A stretch of 64,000 nt of DNA. It comes from Sphingomonadales bacterium. GTDB lineage: Bacteria > Pseudomonadota > Alphaproteobacteria > Sphingomonadales > Sphingomonadaceae. Every line of letters starts with the position of its first letter. The first letter of the stretch is position 1. This document shows, piece by piece, positions 51,880-61,195 of this stretch. Position numbers and translations under genes: made by a program. The notes under the pieces were generated by a model, which was not told where the DNA came from, made no database searches, and saw only the letters and a list, made by a program, of their open reading frames with translations. The DNA lies in contig SEFZ01000007.1 in NCBI GenBank assembly GCA_004173185.1, positions 62,001 through 126,000 of the forward strand. Reading direction: 5' to 3'.

Positions 51880-53237
51880 GTATCGCGGATATCGCGCGGG
51901 GCGTGGCCTCTGGACAGGTCTCTGCCACGGCGCTGGCCGAAGCGGCGTTGCGGCGTATGCGCGGCGAAGGGCGGGAAATCGCTGCGGCGACGCGCGTGCT
52001 CGACGCGCGGGCGCTGGCCAAGGCGGCCGAGGTGGATGCCCTGGTCGCGGCGGGCGCGAACCCTGGGCCGCTTGCCGGTGTGCCGTTCGGGGTGAAGGAT
52101 TTGTTCGACGTGGCCGGTCTGCCGACCACCGCTGGCGCCGCAATGCTCCGCGATGCGCCTCCGGCTGCGCGCGATGCCGAGGCGATCCGGCTGCTGGAGG
52201 CGGCGGGCGCGGTTCTGGTGGCGACGCTCAACATGGACGAGTTCGCTTATGGCTTTGCGACGATCAACGCGGCGTTCGGCACCACGCAGAACCCGCACGA
52301 CCGCAGTCGCATCGCCGGCGGGTCGTCAGGCGGATCGGCGGCGGCGGTGGCTGCGGGGCTGGTGCCATTCAGCCTCGGATCGGACACCAATGGCTCGATC
52401 CGCGTGCCGGCGGCGCTTTGCGGCATCTATGGCCTGAAGCCTACGCATGAAGCGCTGCCGATGGATGGGGTCTATCCCTTCGTAGACAGCTTCGACGATA
52501 TCGGGCCGTTCGCGACCCGCGTGGCCGATCTGAAACGGGTCTGGGACGTGCTTGGCGGGCGCGCCGACGCGGGATCGGGCATGCGGGTTGCTCGATTGGG
52601 GGGCTGGTTCGCGCGCAATGTCTGTGACGAACTGGTGCAGGGTGTGGATGCGATCGCGGCGCATCTTGGCGGGGTTGATACCGTGGCGTTGCCGCAGGTG
52701 GACGCAGCGCGTTCGGCCGCGTTCCTGATGACGGCAGCAGAGGGCGGGGCGCGGCATTTGCCCGAGCTTCGCAAGCGTCCGCTCGAATTCGATCCCCAGA
52801 CCCGCGACCGGCTGATTGCCGGGGCGATGCTCCCCGCTTCGGGCTATTTCGCCGCCGAGGCGTTCCGCGCCCGCTTCCGCCGCGCGGCCGAGGCCTTGTT
52901 TGCGCGTTACGACGTGCTGATCGCGCCCGCAGCCGGCGAAGTCGCGCCGCGCATCGACAATCCGATGATCACGGTGGATGGCAAGCGCGTGCCCGCTCGG
53001 GCGCAGTTGGGCATCTTCACCCAGCCGCTCAGCTTCATCGGGCTGCCGGTGATCACCGTGCCGCTATATCGCCCGGGCAAGCTCCCGCTGGGCGTGCAAC
53101 TGGTCGGCAAACCCGGCGGCGAAGCATCTCTATTTGCGCTGGCGGAAGCGCTGGAAGCGGCGCGTATCACTGGGGTTTCCCTGCCGGAGTCCGGCGCTAT
53201 GCTGGGTCCGAAGGGGGACGCGGTTGACGCAGGCTGA
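51876..53237 (+). CDS. hpxY: AtzE/HpxY-family amidase with a CTG start
   Basis: A 453-residue amidase-signature hydrolase. The Ser-Ser-Lys triad is visible: K74 in [14 protein letters not shown], the cis-serine in [11 protein letters not shown] (150/151) and the nucleophile S174 in [13 protein letters not shown]. The reading frame can only begin sensibly at CTG 51876, which overlaps the hpxX stop as CTGA and is preceded by GGAGG at about eight bases. The family start MSIADIAR corresponds to this codon; an internal GTG at 51903 is the fallback. In Klebsiella hpxWXYZ the exact substrate is not established, and AtzE itself hydrolyses 1-carboxybiuret. Here it probably acts in purine nitrogen release. 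Confidence 0.85.
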   Translation: MSIADIARGVASGQVSATALAEAALRRMRGEGREIAAATRVLDARALAKAAEVDALVAAGANPGPLAGVPFGVKDLFDVAGLPTTAGAAMLRDAPPAARDAEAIRLLEAAGAVLVATLNMDEFAYGFATINAAFGTTQNPHDRSRIAGGSSGGSAAAVAAGLVPFSLGSDTNGSIRVPAALCGIYGLKPTHEALPMDGVYPFVDSFDDIGPFATRVADLKRVWDVLGGRADAGSGMRVARLGGWFARNVCDELVQGVDAIAAHLGGVDTVALPQVDAARSAAFLMTAAEGGARHLPELRKRPLEFDPQTRDRLIAGAMLPASGYFAAEAFRARFRRAAEALFARYDVLIAPAAGEVAPRIDNPMITVDGKRVPARAQLGIFTQPLSFIGLPVITVPLYRPGKLPLGVQLVGKPGGEASLFALAEALEAARITGVSLPESGAMLGPKGDAVDAG

Positions 53238-54564
53238 AAGCATCGGGCTGATCGAGCGGCAGTTCGCGCTCGCCGAACGCGGCACCGATGCGCGCACCGA
53301 AGTGCTGGCGGGCGTCACCACCTTCCTGACCATGGCCTATATCATCGTGGTCAACCCGGCGATCCTAGGGTCCACGGGCATGCCGATCGCGGCAGTGGCG
53401 GCGGCGACCTGCCTTGCGGCGGGCTTTGCCAGCATATTGATGGGCATGACGGCAAACATGCCGCTGGCGCTCGCGCCGGGCATGGGGCTGAACGCTTATT
53501 TCGCCTTCACCGTAGTCGGCGCGATGGGGGTGCCATGGCAGGTGGCGTTGGGCTGCGTGTTCATCTCGGGCATCGCCTTCCTCGTCCTGACCTTTGCCGG
53601 CATCCGCCAGATGATCATCGCGGCGATCCCGAAAAGCCTGTTCGCGGCGGTCGCGGGCGGGATCGGGTTGTTCATCGGGTTTATCGGGCTGAAGAATGCC
53701 GGGATCGTCGTCAGCAATCCGGCGACTTCGGTGGCGCTGGGCGATCTCCATGCGCCGGGCGCGGCGCTGGCGCTGCTCGGGTTGGTGGTGATCGCCGCGC
53801 TGTCCGCCTGGAAAGTGCGTGGCGCGATCCTGATCGGGATCGTCGTGACTACGGTTATCGGCTGGCTGATCGGTGCGGTGACCTTCACTCCGCAGCCTTA
53901 TGACCTGACCGCGATTTCGCAGGTCGCGTTCCAGCTCGATCTCGCGGGCGTGTTCGGGCTTTCGGGCAGCCACGGCCTTGGGCTGTTCGAGATATTGTTC
54001 GTGTTCCTGTTCGTCGATCTGTTCGATAATATCGGCACGCTGATGGGGGTCACGCGCCGCGCAGGCCTTCTCGACAAGCACGGCAATGTGCCGCGGCTCA
54101 ACCGCATTCTCTTCACCGATTCGATCGCAACGATCTTTGGCAGCCTCGCGGGCACCAGCACGGTGACCAGCTATGTCGAGAGCGCTGCGGGCGTGCAGGC
54201 GGGCGGGCGCACCGGGCTTACCGCAGTAGTGACGGGCGTGCTGTTCCTGCTCGCGATGCTGGTCGCGCCTTATGCGCAATTGGTGCCGCTCGCCGCTACC
54301 GCGCCTGCGCTGATCCTGGTGGGCGCGCTGATGATGGCGCCGTTGCTCGATGTCGATTGGCATGATCCCGAAGTGGCGATCCCGGCCTTCCTCACTGTCG
54401 CGTTGATCCCGCTCACCTTTTCGATCGCCAACGGCCTTGCCTTTGGGATCACCGCTTATGCCCTGCTCAAGCTGATCCGCGGCAAGATTACCAAGACCGA
54501 CTGGCTGTTGCTGGTGCTGGCCTTGCTGTTCGTCATCCGCTTCGCCTGGCTCTCGGCGGCCTGA
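53224..54564 (+). CDS. NCS2 purine base permease (AzgA/PbuG-like)
   Basis: A 446-residue inner-membrane carrier of the NCS2 COG2252 type, with about 12-14 helices. It opens with the family's cytoplasmic motif RGTDARTEVLAGVTTFLTMAYI, followed by PLALAPGMGLNAYFAFTVV, the VDLFDNIGTLMGV loop and SLAGTSTVTSYVESAAGVQAGGRTGLTAVV. These are hallmarks of adenine, guanine and hypoxanthine permeases. The best start is TTG at 53224 with GGGGGA upstream, overlapping the amidase by 14 bases. Its place in the operon fits uptake of the purine to be degraded. Confidence 0.88.
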   Translation: MTQAESIGLIERQFALAERGTDARTEVLAGVTTFLTMAYIIVVNPAILGSTGMPIAAVAAATCLAAGFASILMGMTANMPLALAPGMGLNAYFAFTVVGAMGVPWQVALGCVFISGIAFLVLTFAGIRQMIIAAIPKSLFAAVAGGIGLFIGFIGLKNAGIVVSNPATSVALGDLHAPGAALALLGLVVIAALSAWKVRGAILIGIVVTTVIGWLIGAVTFTPQPYDLTAISQVAFQLDLAGVFGLSGSHGLGLFEILFVFLFVDLFDNIGTLMGVTRRAGLLDKHGNVPRLNRILFTDSIATIFGSLAGTSTVTSYVESAAGVQAGGRTGLTAVVTGVLFLLAMLVAPYAQLVPLAATAPALILVGALMMAPLLDVDWHDPEVAIPAFLTVALIPLTFSIANGLAFGITAYALLKLIRGKITKTDWLLLVLALLFVIRFAWLSAA

Positions 54565-54565
54565 T

Positions 54566-56128
54566 ATGTTGCACTCTGTTCGTTCGCTCCGGGGCATGGT
54601 CACCGCGCCCCATCATCTCGCGTCTCAGGCGGGACTAAGCGTGTTGCAGGATGGCGGATCGGCGCTCGAAGCCGGGGTCGCGGTCGCGGCCTGCCTCGCG
54701 GTGGTCTATCCGCACATGACCGGCATTGGCGGCGACGGCTTCTGGCTGATCGCCGAGCCCGATGGCAGCACCCGCGCGATTCATGGCTGTGGCGGCGCGG
54801 CGGCTGCTGCGGACCTGTCGCTATATGCCGGGATGGCTGGGGTGCCGACGCGCGGACCTTTGGCGGCGAACACCGTAGCGGGGACGATTTCGGCCTGGGC
54901 CGAAGCGCTCAAGGGTGGGACCTTGCCGCTCGCCCGCATCCTGCGCGATGCGATCCACCATGCCGAACATGGCGTGGCTATCACCAAAACCGGTGCGGAG
55001 ATCGTCGCTGCGAAAGCAAGCGAGCTGCGCGATCAGCCCGGCGCATGGGCGGCAACCTATGGCGATGCGCGCGAGGGCGAAGTGCGTAAGCAACCCGCGT
55101 TGGCCGCGACGCTGCGGCGGCTGGCGGAGGAGGGGCTCGACAGCTTCTATACCGGTGCGCTCGCCGATGACATCGCCATGGATCTGGAAGCGCTGGGCAG
55201 CCCGGTATCGCGCGCCGATCTGGCCGCGCACCGCGTCGAGACGCCCGATCCGCTGCGGCTGGGCATCGAAGGGGTGGAGTTGTTCAACAGCGCACCGCCC
55301 ACGCAAGGCGCGGCCTCGCTGCTGATCCTCGGGCTGGCGGATCGCTTGCCCAAGGGCGATGCCGATAGCTTCGCGCATATCCATGGGCTGGTCGAGGCGA
55401 CCAAGCAGGCATTTATCTATCGTGACGCGCATGTCGGCGATCCGGCCTATATGCCGTCTGGCCCGCAGGCGTTGCTCGACGATGCGGGCGCGCTCGATGC
55501 GATGGCCGCGCGGATCGATCTGGCGAAGGCGCTGCCCTGGCCGCATGTGCCCCAGCCGGGCGACACCTGCTGGTTTGCCGCTGCAGATAGCGAAGGCCGC
55601 GTGGTCAGCTGCATCCAGTCGACCTATTTCGAGTTCGGATCGGGGCTGGTCCTGCCGAAAACCGGCATCACTTGGCAAAATCGCGGCTCCAGCTTTCGGT
55701 TGACCCCCGATGGCTGGAATGCGCTCCAGCCCGGGCGCAAGCCGTTCCACACGCTCAACCCCGCGCTCGCGCGCTTCGATGACGGCCGCGTCATGGCCTA
55801 TGGCACGATGGGGGGCGAGGGCCAGCCGCAGACGCAGGCGGCATTGTTCAGCCGCTATGCGTGGCACGGCGTGAACCTTCAGGAAGCGATCACCCGCCCA
55901 CGCTGGCTGCTCGGCAAGACCTGGGGCGAGGAAAGCGTGACGCTCAAGCTCGAGAGCCGCTTCGATGATGCGCTGGTAGCGAAACTGCGCAGCGCCGGGC
56001 ATGATGTCGAGATGCTCCCGGCTTTCACGGCGGTAATGGGCCATGCCGGCGCGATCGTGCGGCATCCCTCCGGCGTGCTCGAAGGCGCGACCGATCCGCG
56101 CAGCGACGGGCAGGTGGCGGCATGGTAG
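54566..56128 (+). CDS. hpxW: Gamma-glutamyltransferase-family oxamate amidohydrolase (HpxW-like)
   Basis: A 520-residue Ntn hydrolase of the Ggt superfamily that self-cleaves at a threonine. T334 by my count, in QPGDTCWFAAADSEGR, aligns with the TTHFS nucleophile of Ggt. It also has YPHMTGIGGDGFWLI, FGSGLVLPKTGITWQNRGS and TLNPALARFDDGRVMAYGTM. No signal peptide is present, so it is cytoplasmic, unlike glutathione-degrading Ggt. With hpxX, hpxY and hpxZ nearby, this matches HpxW, which hydrolyses oxamate to oxalate and ammonia. Function is inferred from context, and other amide substrates are possible. Confidence 0.82.
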   Translation: MLHSVRSLRGMVTAPHHLASQAGLSVLQDGGSALEAGVAVAACLAVVYPHMTGIGGDGFWLIAEPDGSTRAIHGCGGAAAAADLSLYAGMAGVPTRGPLAANTVAGTISAWAEALKGGTLPLARILRDAIHHAEHGVAITKTGAEIVAAKASELRDQPGAWAATYGDAREGEVRKQPALAATLRRLAEEGLDSFYTGALADDIAMDLEALGSPVSRADLAAHRVETPDPLRLGIEGVELFNSAPPTQGAASLLILGLADRLPKGDADSFAHIHGLVEATKQAFIYRDAHVGDPAYMPSGPQALLDDAGALDAMAARIDLAKALPWPHVPQPGDTCWFAAADSEGRVVSCIQSTYFEFGSGLVLPKTGITWQNRGSSFRLTPDGWNALQPGRKPFHTLNPALARFDDGRVMAYGTMGGEGQPQTQAALFSRYAWHGVNLQEAITRPRWLLGKTWGEESVTLKLESRFDDALVAKLRSAGHDVEMLPAFTAVMGHAGAIVRHPSGVLEGATDPRSDGQVAAW

Positions 56129-57363
56129 CGCCAAAGGAGATCGGTGGCGCACGCGCCGTCGCGCGCTGCGACGAGCTGGGCATCGCGCCCTATAGCGATG
56201 CGCCCGACATGCTGTTTCGCGCCTTTCTCACGCCCGCTTTCGCCGCTGCCCAGCGCCGCATCGCCGAGTGGATGATCGAAGCGGGGATGACTACGCGGAT
56301 CGATGAAGCCGCGAATTTGATCGGCCGCTATGAGGGCACCGATCCGCAAGCGCTGCCGCTGATCATCGGCAGCCATATCGACAGCGTGCGCGATGCCGGG
56401 CGCTATGATGGGCCGCTTGGCGTGATGCTCGGGATCGAGGCAGTCGCGGCGCTGCATGAAGCGGGCAAGCGCTTGGCCTTCCCCATTGAAGTCTATGCGT
56501 TCGGCGACGAGGAAGGCTCGCGCTTCGCCACCGCCATGCTGACCAGCCGGGCCGTTGCGGGCACGCTCGATCCGGCGATGCTCGCCATCGAGGATCGCAG
56601 CGGCATGTCGCTCGATGAAGCATTGGCGCCGTTCGAGCTTTCCGATCTCACCTTCGCCAAGGCGCGACACCCCGGCGCGCGCGCGTATTTTGAAGCGCAT
56701 ATCGAGCAGGGGCCTGCGCTCGAAGCGGAGGGGCTGGCAGTCGGCGTCGTCACCGGCATCGCGGCGCAGCTTCGCTATATCGTGACGGTCACGGGCAGGG
56801 CGGGCCATGCGGGCACCACATCGATGGCGCTGCGTCGCGATGCGCTGACCGGCGCTGCCGAGATGCTGCTCGCGGTCGAGCGGATCGCGCGCGATGATGC
56901 CTCCGATCTGGTCGCCACGGTCGGCCGGATCGAAGCCGCACCCGGCGCGCCCAATGTCATTCCCGGCCGCGTGACCTTCACGGTGGATGTCCGCGCGGGC
57001 GAAGGCTCACGGCGCGACGCGGCGGCACAGGCGATCCTCGCCGAATTCCGCGCCATCGCCACCCGGCGCGGCCTCGACATCGCCATCGAACAGACCAACG
57101 ATCTCGCCGCATCGCCCTGCGATCCCGCGCTGATGGCGTTGCTCGATCAATCCGTCGCAGCGCAGGGGATCGCTCCGCATCGCCTTGTCAGCGGTGCCGG
57201 GCATGACGCCATGATCATGGCCGCGCTCTGCCCCACTGCGATGCTCTTCATCCGATGCCGCCACGGCATCAGCCATAACCCCGCCGAACATGTCGATGCT
57301 GCCGATGCCGAAATCGCGCTACACGTCATGCTCGGCTTTATCGATCGTTTGGAAACCCAATGA
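56122..57363 (+). CDS. Allantoate amidohydrolase (M20 family, AllC/HpxK-like)
   Basis: A 413-residue di-metal amidohydrolase. Metal-binding motifs are IGSHIDSVRDAGRYDGPLGV (His and Asp), YAFGDEEGSRF (Glu-Glu), FEAHIEQGPALE (His) and GISHNPAEHVD (His). The dimerisation domain has GRAGHAGTTSMALRRDAL. The set matches the hydantoinase/carbamoylase subgroup containing AllC, HpxK and UAH. In this operon, after allantoinase and before a ureidoglycine transaminase, allantoate amidohydrolase (allantoate to ureidoglycine, ammonia and CO2) is most likely. Beta-ureidopropionase-like activity is the alternative. It overlaps hpxW by seven bases. Confidence 0.88.
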   Translation: MVAPKEIGGARAVARCDELGIAPYSDAPDMLFRAFLTPAFAAAQRRIAEWMIEAGMTTRIDEAANLIGRYEGTDPQALPLIIGSHIDSVRDAGRYDGPLGVMLGIEAVAALHEAGKRLAFPIEVYAFGDEEGSRFATAMLTSRAVAGTLDPAMLAIEDRSGMSLDEALAPFELSDLTFAKARHPGARAYFEAHIEQGPALEAEGLAVGVVTGIAAQLRYIVTVTGRAGHAGTTSMALRRDALTGAAEMLLAVERIARDDASDLVATVGRIEAAPGAPNVIPGRVTFTVDVRAGEGSRRDAAAQAILAEFRAIATRRGLDIAIEQTNDLAASPCDPALMALLDQSVAAQGIAPHRLVSGAGHDAMIMAALCPTAMLFIRCRHGISHNPAEHVDAADAEIALHVMLGFIDRLETQ

Positions 57364-58589
57364 CCCCTGATTTCTTCGGCGAGATCGATCCGCCCCAGCG
57401 CCTGCTGATGGGCCCCGGCCCGGTCAACGCGCATCCCCGCGTGCTGCGCGCCATGTCGGCGGATTTGCTCGGCCAGTTCGATCCCGAGATGACCGGCTAT
57501 ATGGAGCAGGTGATGGCGCTCTATCGCCCGATCTTCGCGACCGAGAATCGCTGGACCTTCCTGATCGACGGCACTGCGCGTGCAGGAATCGAAGCCTCCC
57601 TCGTCAGCCTGATCGTGCCGGGCGATACGATGCTGGTGATTGATTTCGGGCGCTTTGGCTTGCTGCTCAAGGAGATTGGCGAGCGGATCGGCGCGAAGGT
57701 CGAGATGCTCTCCGTCCCCTGGGGCGAGACCGTGCCGATGGACCAGATCGCCGATGCGATTGCGCGCACCGGGCCAAAGGTCGTCGCGTGCGTCCACGGC
57801 GATACCTCGACGACGATGGCGCAGCCGCTCGATGGCTTGGGCGAGCTTTGCCGCGCGGCGGGTGCGCTCTCTTATGTCGATGCCACCGCCACCATCGGCG
57901 GCATGGCGATCGCCACCGATCGCTGGGGCGTGGATGTCGTGACCGGCGGTTTGCAGAAATGTCTGGGCGGGCCATCGGGCTCGTCGCCGATCACGGTTTC
58001 GGATCGCGCCGCCGAGCACATCTTTGCCCGCCGCCATGTCGAGCATGGCATCGCCCGTGCCGACATTTCGAACGGCAGCGGCGCGCGGATCGCGTCCAAC
58101 TATTTCGATCTGGCGATGGTGATGGACTATTGGAGCGAGAAGCGGCTTAATCACCATACCGAGGCGACGACGATGCTCTACGGCGCGCGCGAATGTGCCC
58201 GGGTCGCTCTGGGGGAGGGTCTGGAGGCGCGTTTCGCGCGTCATGCGGCGGCCGGCCGCGCGGTGACAGCGGGCGCTCGCGCTTTGGGGCTTACCGTGTT
58301 CGGCAATGACGATACCCGCATGACCAACGTGACCGGCATTTACGTGCCCGAAGGCGTGGACGGCGAAGCGGTGCGCCGCCGGATGCGCGAGGATTTCGAG
58401 ATCGAGATCGGCGCAGCATTTGGCCCGCTCCAGGGCAAGATCTGGCGGATCGGCGCAATGGGCTACAACGCGATGAAGCATAAGGTGCTGATCACGCTTG
58501 GCGGGCTGGAAGCGGTGCTGCGCGCAGAGGGCTTTACCGCACCCGCGGGCGCGGGCGTCGATGCCGCGCTGGCGAGCTACGCCGGATGA
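57360..58589 (+). CDS. Ureidoglycine-glyoxylate aminotransferase (PucG/HpxJ-like)
   Basis: A 409-residue class-V PLP aminotransferase. Landmarks are LMGPGPVNAHPRVLRAM near the start, DGTARAGIEASLVSLIVPGD, HGDTSTTMAQPL, YVDATATIGGMAI and the Schiff-base lysine in TGGLQKCLGGPSG. This is the alanine-glyoxylate/serine-pyruvate aminotransferase fold. PucG-type members transaminate (S)-ureidoglycine with glyoxylate to give oxalurate and glycine. Position between the allantoate amidohydrolase and allantoinase genes supports that reaction. It overlaps both neighbours by four bases (ATGA). Confidence 0.87.
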   Translation: MTPDFFGEIDPPQRLLMGPGPVNAHPRVLRAMSADLLGQFDPEMTGYMEQVMALYRPIFATENRWTFLIDGTARAGIEASLVSLIVPGDTMLVIDFGRFGLLLKEIGERIGAKVEMLSVPWGETVPMDQIADAIARTGPKVVACVHGDTSTTMAQPLDGLGELCRAAGALSYVDATATIGGMAIATDRWGVDVVTGGLQKCLGGPSGSSPITVSDRAAEHIFARRHVEHGIARADISNGSGARIASNYFDLAMVMDYWSEKRLNHHTEATTMLYGARECARVALGEGLEARFARHAAAGRAVTAGARALGLTVFGNDDTRMTNVTGIYVPEGVDGEAVRRRMREDFEIEIGAAFGPLQGKIWRIGAMGYNAMKHKVLITLGGLEAVLRAEGFTAPAGAGVDAALASYAG

Positions 58590-59467
58590 CGCGCGACCTG
58601 ATCGGATACGGCGCAAATCCACCCGCGGCGCACTGGCCAAATGGCGCGCGCGTCGCGGTGCAGTTCGTGATCAATTACGAAGAGGGCGCGGAGAATAGCG
58701 TCCTCAACGGCGATGCCGGCAGCGAGGCATTCCTCTCCGACATGGTCGGCGCACCAAGCCATCCCGCGCGGGCGCTGGCGATGGAAAGCCTCTACGAATA
58801 TGGCAGCCGCGCCGGCTTCTGGCGGCTGCACCGGATGTTTACCGAGCGGAATGTGCCGGTCACGGTGTTCGGCGTCGCCAAGGCGCTGGAGATGAACCCC
58901 GAAGCGGTGGCGGCGATGCTTGCTGCCGATTGGGAAATCGCCAGCCACGGCCTGCGCTGGATCGATTACCAGAACCAGCCCGAGGAAGTGGAGCGCGCGC
59001 ATATCGCCGAGGCAGTGGCGCTGCATACCCGGCTGACGGGCTCGCGCCCGCTCGGCTGGTATCAGGGGCGCACCTCGCCCAACACCGCGCGATTGGTCCG
59101 CGAGGAAGGCGGCTTCGTCTATGACGCCGATTCCTACGCCGATGACGTGCCTTATTATGCGCGCCAGGATGGCAAAGCCCAGCTGATCGTCCCCTACAGC
59201 CTTGATGCCAACGACATGAAGATGGTCGCGCTCAACGGCTTTACCGAAGGCGTGCAGTTCTTCCGCTACCTCGTCGATACGTTCGAGCAGCTCCGCGAAG
59301 AAGGTGGGCGCATGATGTCGGTCGGCTTGCACGGACGGATCGCCGGGCGGCCGGGCCGAGCGATCGCCGTGGCGCAGTTCCTCGATCATGTGCTGGCGAG
59401 CGGCGATGCATGGGTGGCGCGGCGGATCGATATCGCCCGGCATTGGCAGGCGATGAACCCCGCATGA
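58586..59467 (+). CDS. puuE: Allantoinase PuuE (polysaccharide-deacetylase-like)
   Basis: A 293-residue NodB-fold hydrolase opening allantoin to allantoate without the metal-dependent amidohydrolase fold of classic AllB. The diagnostic N-terminal motif is AVQFVINYEEGAENSVLNGD, then YEYGSRAGFWRLHRMF, PVTVFGVAKALE, EIASHGLRWIDYQ, GWYQGRTSPNTARLV and DSYADDVPYY. The C-terminal half has VGLHGRIAGRPGRA. It overlaps the transaminase and hpxZ by four bases each. Confidence 0.93.
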   Translation: MTRDLIGYGANPPAAHWPNGARVAVQFVINYEEGAENSVLNGDAGSEAFLSDMVGAPSHPARALAMESLYEYGSRAGFWRLHRMFTERNVPVTVFGVAKALEMNPEAVAAMLAADWEIASHGLRWIDYQNQPEEVERAHIAEAVALHTRLTGSRPLGWYQGRTSPNTARLVREEGGFVYDADSYADDVPYYARQDGKAQLIVPYSLDANDMKMVALNGFTEGVQFFRYLVDTFEQLREEGGRMMSVGLHGRIAGRPGRAIAVAQFLDHVLASGDAWVARRIDIARHWQAMNPA

Positions 59468-59844
59468 CGATCAACGAGCCCGAAATCGTCGCTGAAGTGA
59501 CCGCCGCGTTCCACGAATATGAGCGCGCGCTGATGGCCGACGATATCCAGGCGATGGACAGCCTCTTCGCCGATAGCGACCAGACCGTGCGCTACGGTGT
59601 CGGCGAAGTGCTGTACGGGATCGAGGCGATCCGCGCATTCCGCAAAGGGCGGGGCGGATCGCCGCAGCGGCGTCTGGGCAGGGTCGCGATCACTGCGTAT
59701 GGCACCGACTTCGCCACCGCCAATGCCGAGTTCTTCCGCGAAGGCAGCGATCGGCGCGGACGGCAGAGCCAAAGCTGGGTGCGCTTCGCCGATGGCTGGA
59801 AAGTCGTCTCGGCGCATGTCTCGCTCGAAGGCGCGACCGCGTGA
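59464..59844 (+). CDS. hpxZ: NTF2-like DUF3225 protein (HpxZ/AtzH-like)
   Basis: A 126-residue NTF2-fold protein: INEPEIVAEVTAAFHEYERA, ADSDQTVRYGVGEVLYGIEA, IRAFRKGRGG, then SQSWVRFADGWKVVSAHVSL. The ATG at 59464 overlaps the puuE stop, and its own stop overlaps the uraD GTG. The family includes HpxZ (Klebsiella purine cluster) and AtzH (1,3-dicarboxyurea amidohydrolase of cyanurate breakdown). Its activity here is therefore probably hydrolysis of a small ureido or carboxyamide compound, but this is inference. Confidence 0.83.
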   Translation: MTINEPEIVAEVTAAFHEYERALMADDIQAMDSLFADSDQTVRYGVGEVLYGIEAIRAFRKGRGGSPQRRLGRVAITAYGTDFATANAEFFREGSDRRGRQSQSWVRFADGWKVVSAHVSLEGATA

Positions 59845-60266
59845 CGGCCTTGTTCGAACACTCCCCTTGGGTCGAGGAACGCGCCGCCTCGCGGAGCCAT
59901 GCCGATCTGATGGCCGTGCTGTACGCGGCGACGCCCGAGGAGCAACTGGCGCTGATCCGCGCGCATCCCGAGCTGGCCGGCAAGGCCGCAGTCGATGGCA
60001 CGCTGACCGAAGCCAGCGCCGCTGAGCAAGCCAGCGCAGGGCTCGACCGGCTGACCCAGGCCGAGTTCGATCGCTTCCACGCGCTCAACGCGGCGTACCG
60101 CGCGAAATTCGACATGCCCTTCATCATCTGCGTGCGGCTCACGGATAAAGCAGGCATCCTCGCCGCGATGGAGCGCCGCACCGGCAACGACCGCGAAACC
60201 GAGATCGCCACTGCGCTCGAACAGATCGGCGAGATCGTCCGGCTGCGTTTGGAAGAGATGGCATGA
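59841..60266 (+). CDS. uraD: OHCU decarboxylase (2-oxo-4-hydroxy-4-carboxy-5-ureidoimidazoline)
   Basis: Completes the urate-to-allantoin step stereospecifically. It has 141 residues from the GTG at 59841. Motifs are FEHSPWVEERAASRSHADLM, the catalytic-His segment IRAHPELAGKA, GLDRLTQAEFDRFHALNAAY, and FDMPFIICVR. It starts directly at the FEHSPWV element, so the first helix found in most 160-170-residue UraD proteins (about 15-20 residues) is missing. No in-frame upstream codon extends it convincingly. The catalytic core is complete, so it is probably active. Confidence 0.92.
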   Translation: MTALFEHSPWVEERAASRSHADLMAVLYAATPEEQLALIRAHPELAGKAAVDGTLTEASAAEQASAGLDRLTQAEFDRFHALNAAYRAKFDMPFIICVRLTDKAGILAAMERRTGNDRETEIATALEQIGEIVRLRLEEMA

Positions 60267-61195
60267 GTGACCGAGCCACGGAAGTCTTTGGCCGCACGAT
60301 CCAGCTTTTCCTGGTCGATGGCACTGCAAATGGTCTTCGTAAAGCTACGATCCATGGGTGGACTGGGCTTATTTTCGTTGCCACCGGAACCACATTCGCG
60401 GCGCTCACCGCCCGGCCCGAGCTCGATCGTACGGGGATCTATATTCTCTGGGGCCCTGACGTCCAGGCCACGGGTGGCATTCGCGCATATATCGGATCAG
60501 CTAATAGTGTTCGGGAACGGATTAAGCAGAGCGCGCAGCAGCGTGACTTCTGGGAAACTGCGATCGCTGTAACGACGAGTGACGATGATTTGTCCAAGGG
60601 GCATGTCGAGTATCTCGAAGCTCGGTTGATCGAGCTGGCCTTGGCGGCCAATCGCGTGACGCTGGACAATGGTACTAGTCCCGCCGGGCAACGTCGGCGT
60701 CTCCCTGAGGCCGATCAGGCGAATATGGAGCAGTTCCTATCCAATCTGAAAATCATTCTGCCCGTGGTTGGCCTCGAACTGCTTAAACCTCAGCCTCGCG
60801 CAGTAGCGGAAGCGACGACGCCCATAGAACAGCGCACGGCACTCGAGACGAAGTTTGTAATCCGTCACAAAACCGGTGTGAATGCCAAGGCCGTTGAGGA
60901 GGATGGCGAGTTCATCGTTCTGGAGGGTTCGCAAGCGCTGAAGGACACCGGCTATGCAATGCAAAGCTATGCGAACCTCAAGCAAAGCCTGGTTTCCACC
61001 GGCGTTCTACAAGCGGCGATCGATGGGAAGTACGTCTTTGCCAAGCCTTACAGCTTTAGAAGTCCGTCCGCTGCAGCTGCGGTGATACTCGATCGGAATA
61101 GCAACGGTCGGGTTGAATGGAAGGTTGAAGGCGAACGATTGACCTACCACGACTGGCAACAGGCACGGATGGCAGGTCTCGGAGGCGATAAATGA
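60263..61195 (+). CDS. GIY-YIG nuclease-like protein with C-terminal DUF4357
   Basis: A 310-residue protein. Residues 57-125 form a GIY-YIG domain: TGIYILWG (GIY at 58-60), AYIGSANSVRERI (YIG at 76-78, R84) and HVEYLEARLIELA (E116/E119). A conserved N-terminal strand domain (RTIQLFLVDG) precedes it. The C-terminus, FRSPSAAAAVILDRNSNGRV, is DUF4357. Similar stand-alone genes are scattered in bacteria, and their role (defence, mobile-DNA or repair nuclease) is unknown. Base composition differs from its neighbours: two 60-base samples inside it are 30-31 G+C, against 42 in a sample from uraD. It still overlaps uraD and uraH by four bases each. It has no known purine role. Confidence 0.85.
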   Translation: MSDRATEVFGRTIQLFLVDGTANGLRKATIHGWTGLIFVATGTTFAALTARPELDRTGIYILWGPDVQATGGIRAYIGSANSVRERIKQSAQQRDFWETAIAVTTSDDDLSKGHVEYLEARLIELALAANRVTLDNGTSPAGQRRRLPEADQANMEQFLSNLKIILPVVGLELLKPQPRAVAEATTPIEQRTALETKFVIRHKTGVNAKAVEEDGEFIVLEGSQALKDTGYAMQSYANLKQSLVSTGVLQAAIDGKYVFAKPYSFRSPSAAAAVILDRNSNGRVEWKVEGERLTYHDWQQARMAGLGGDK

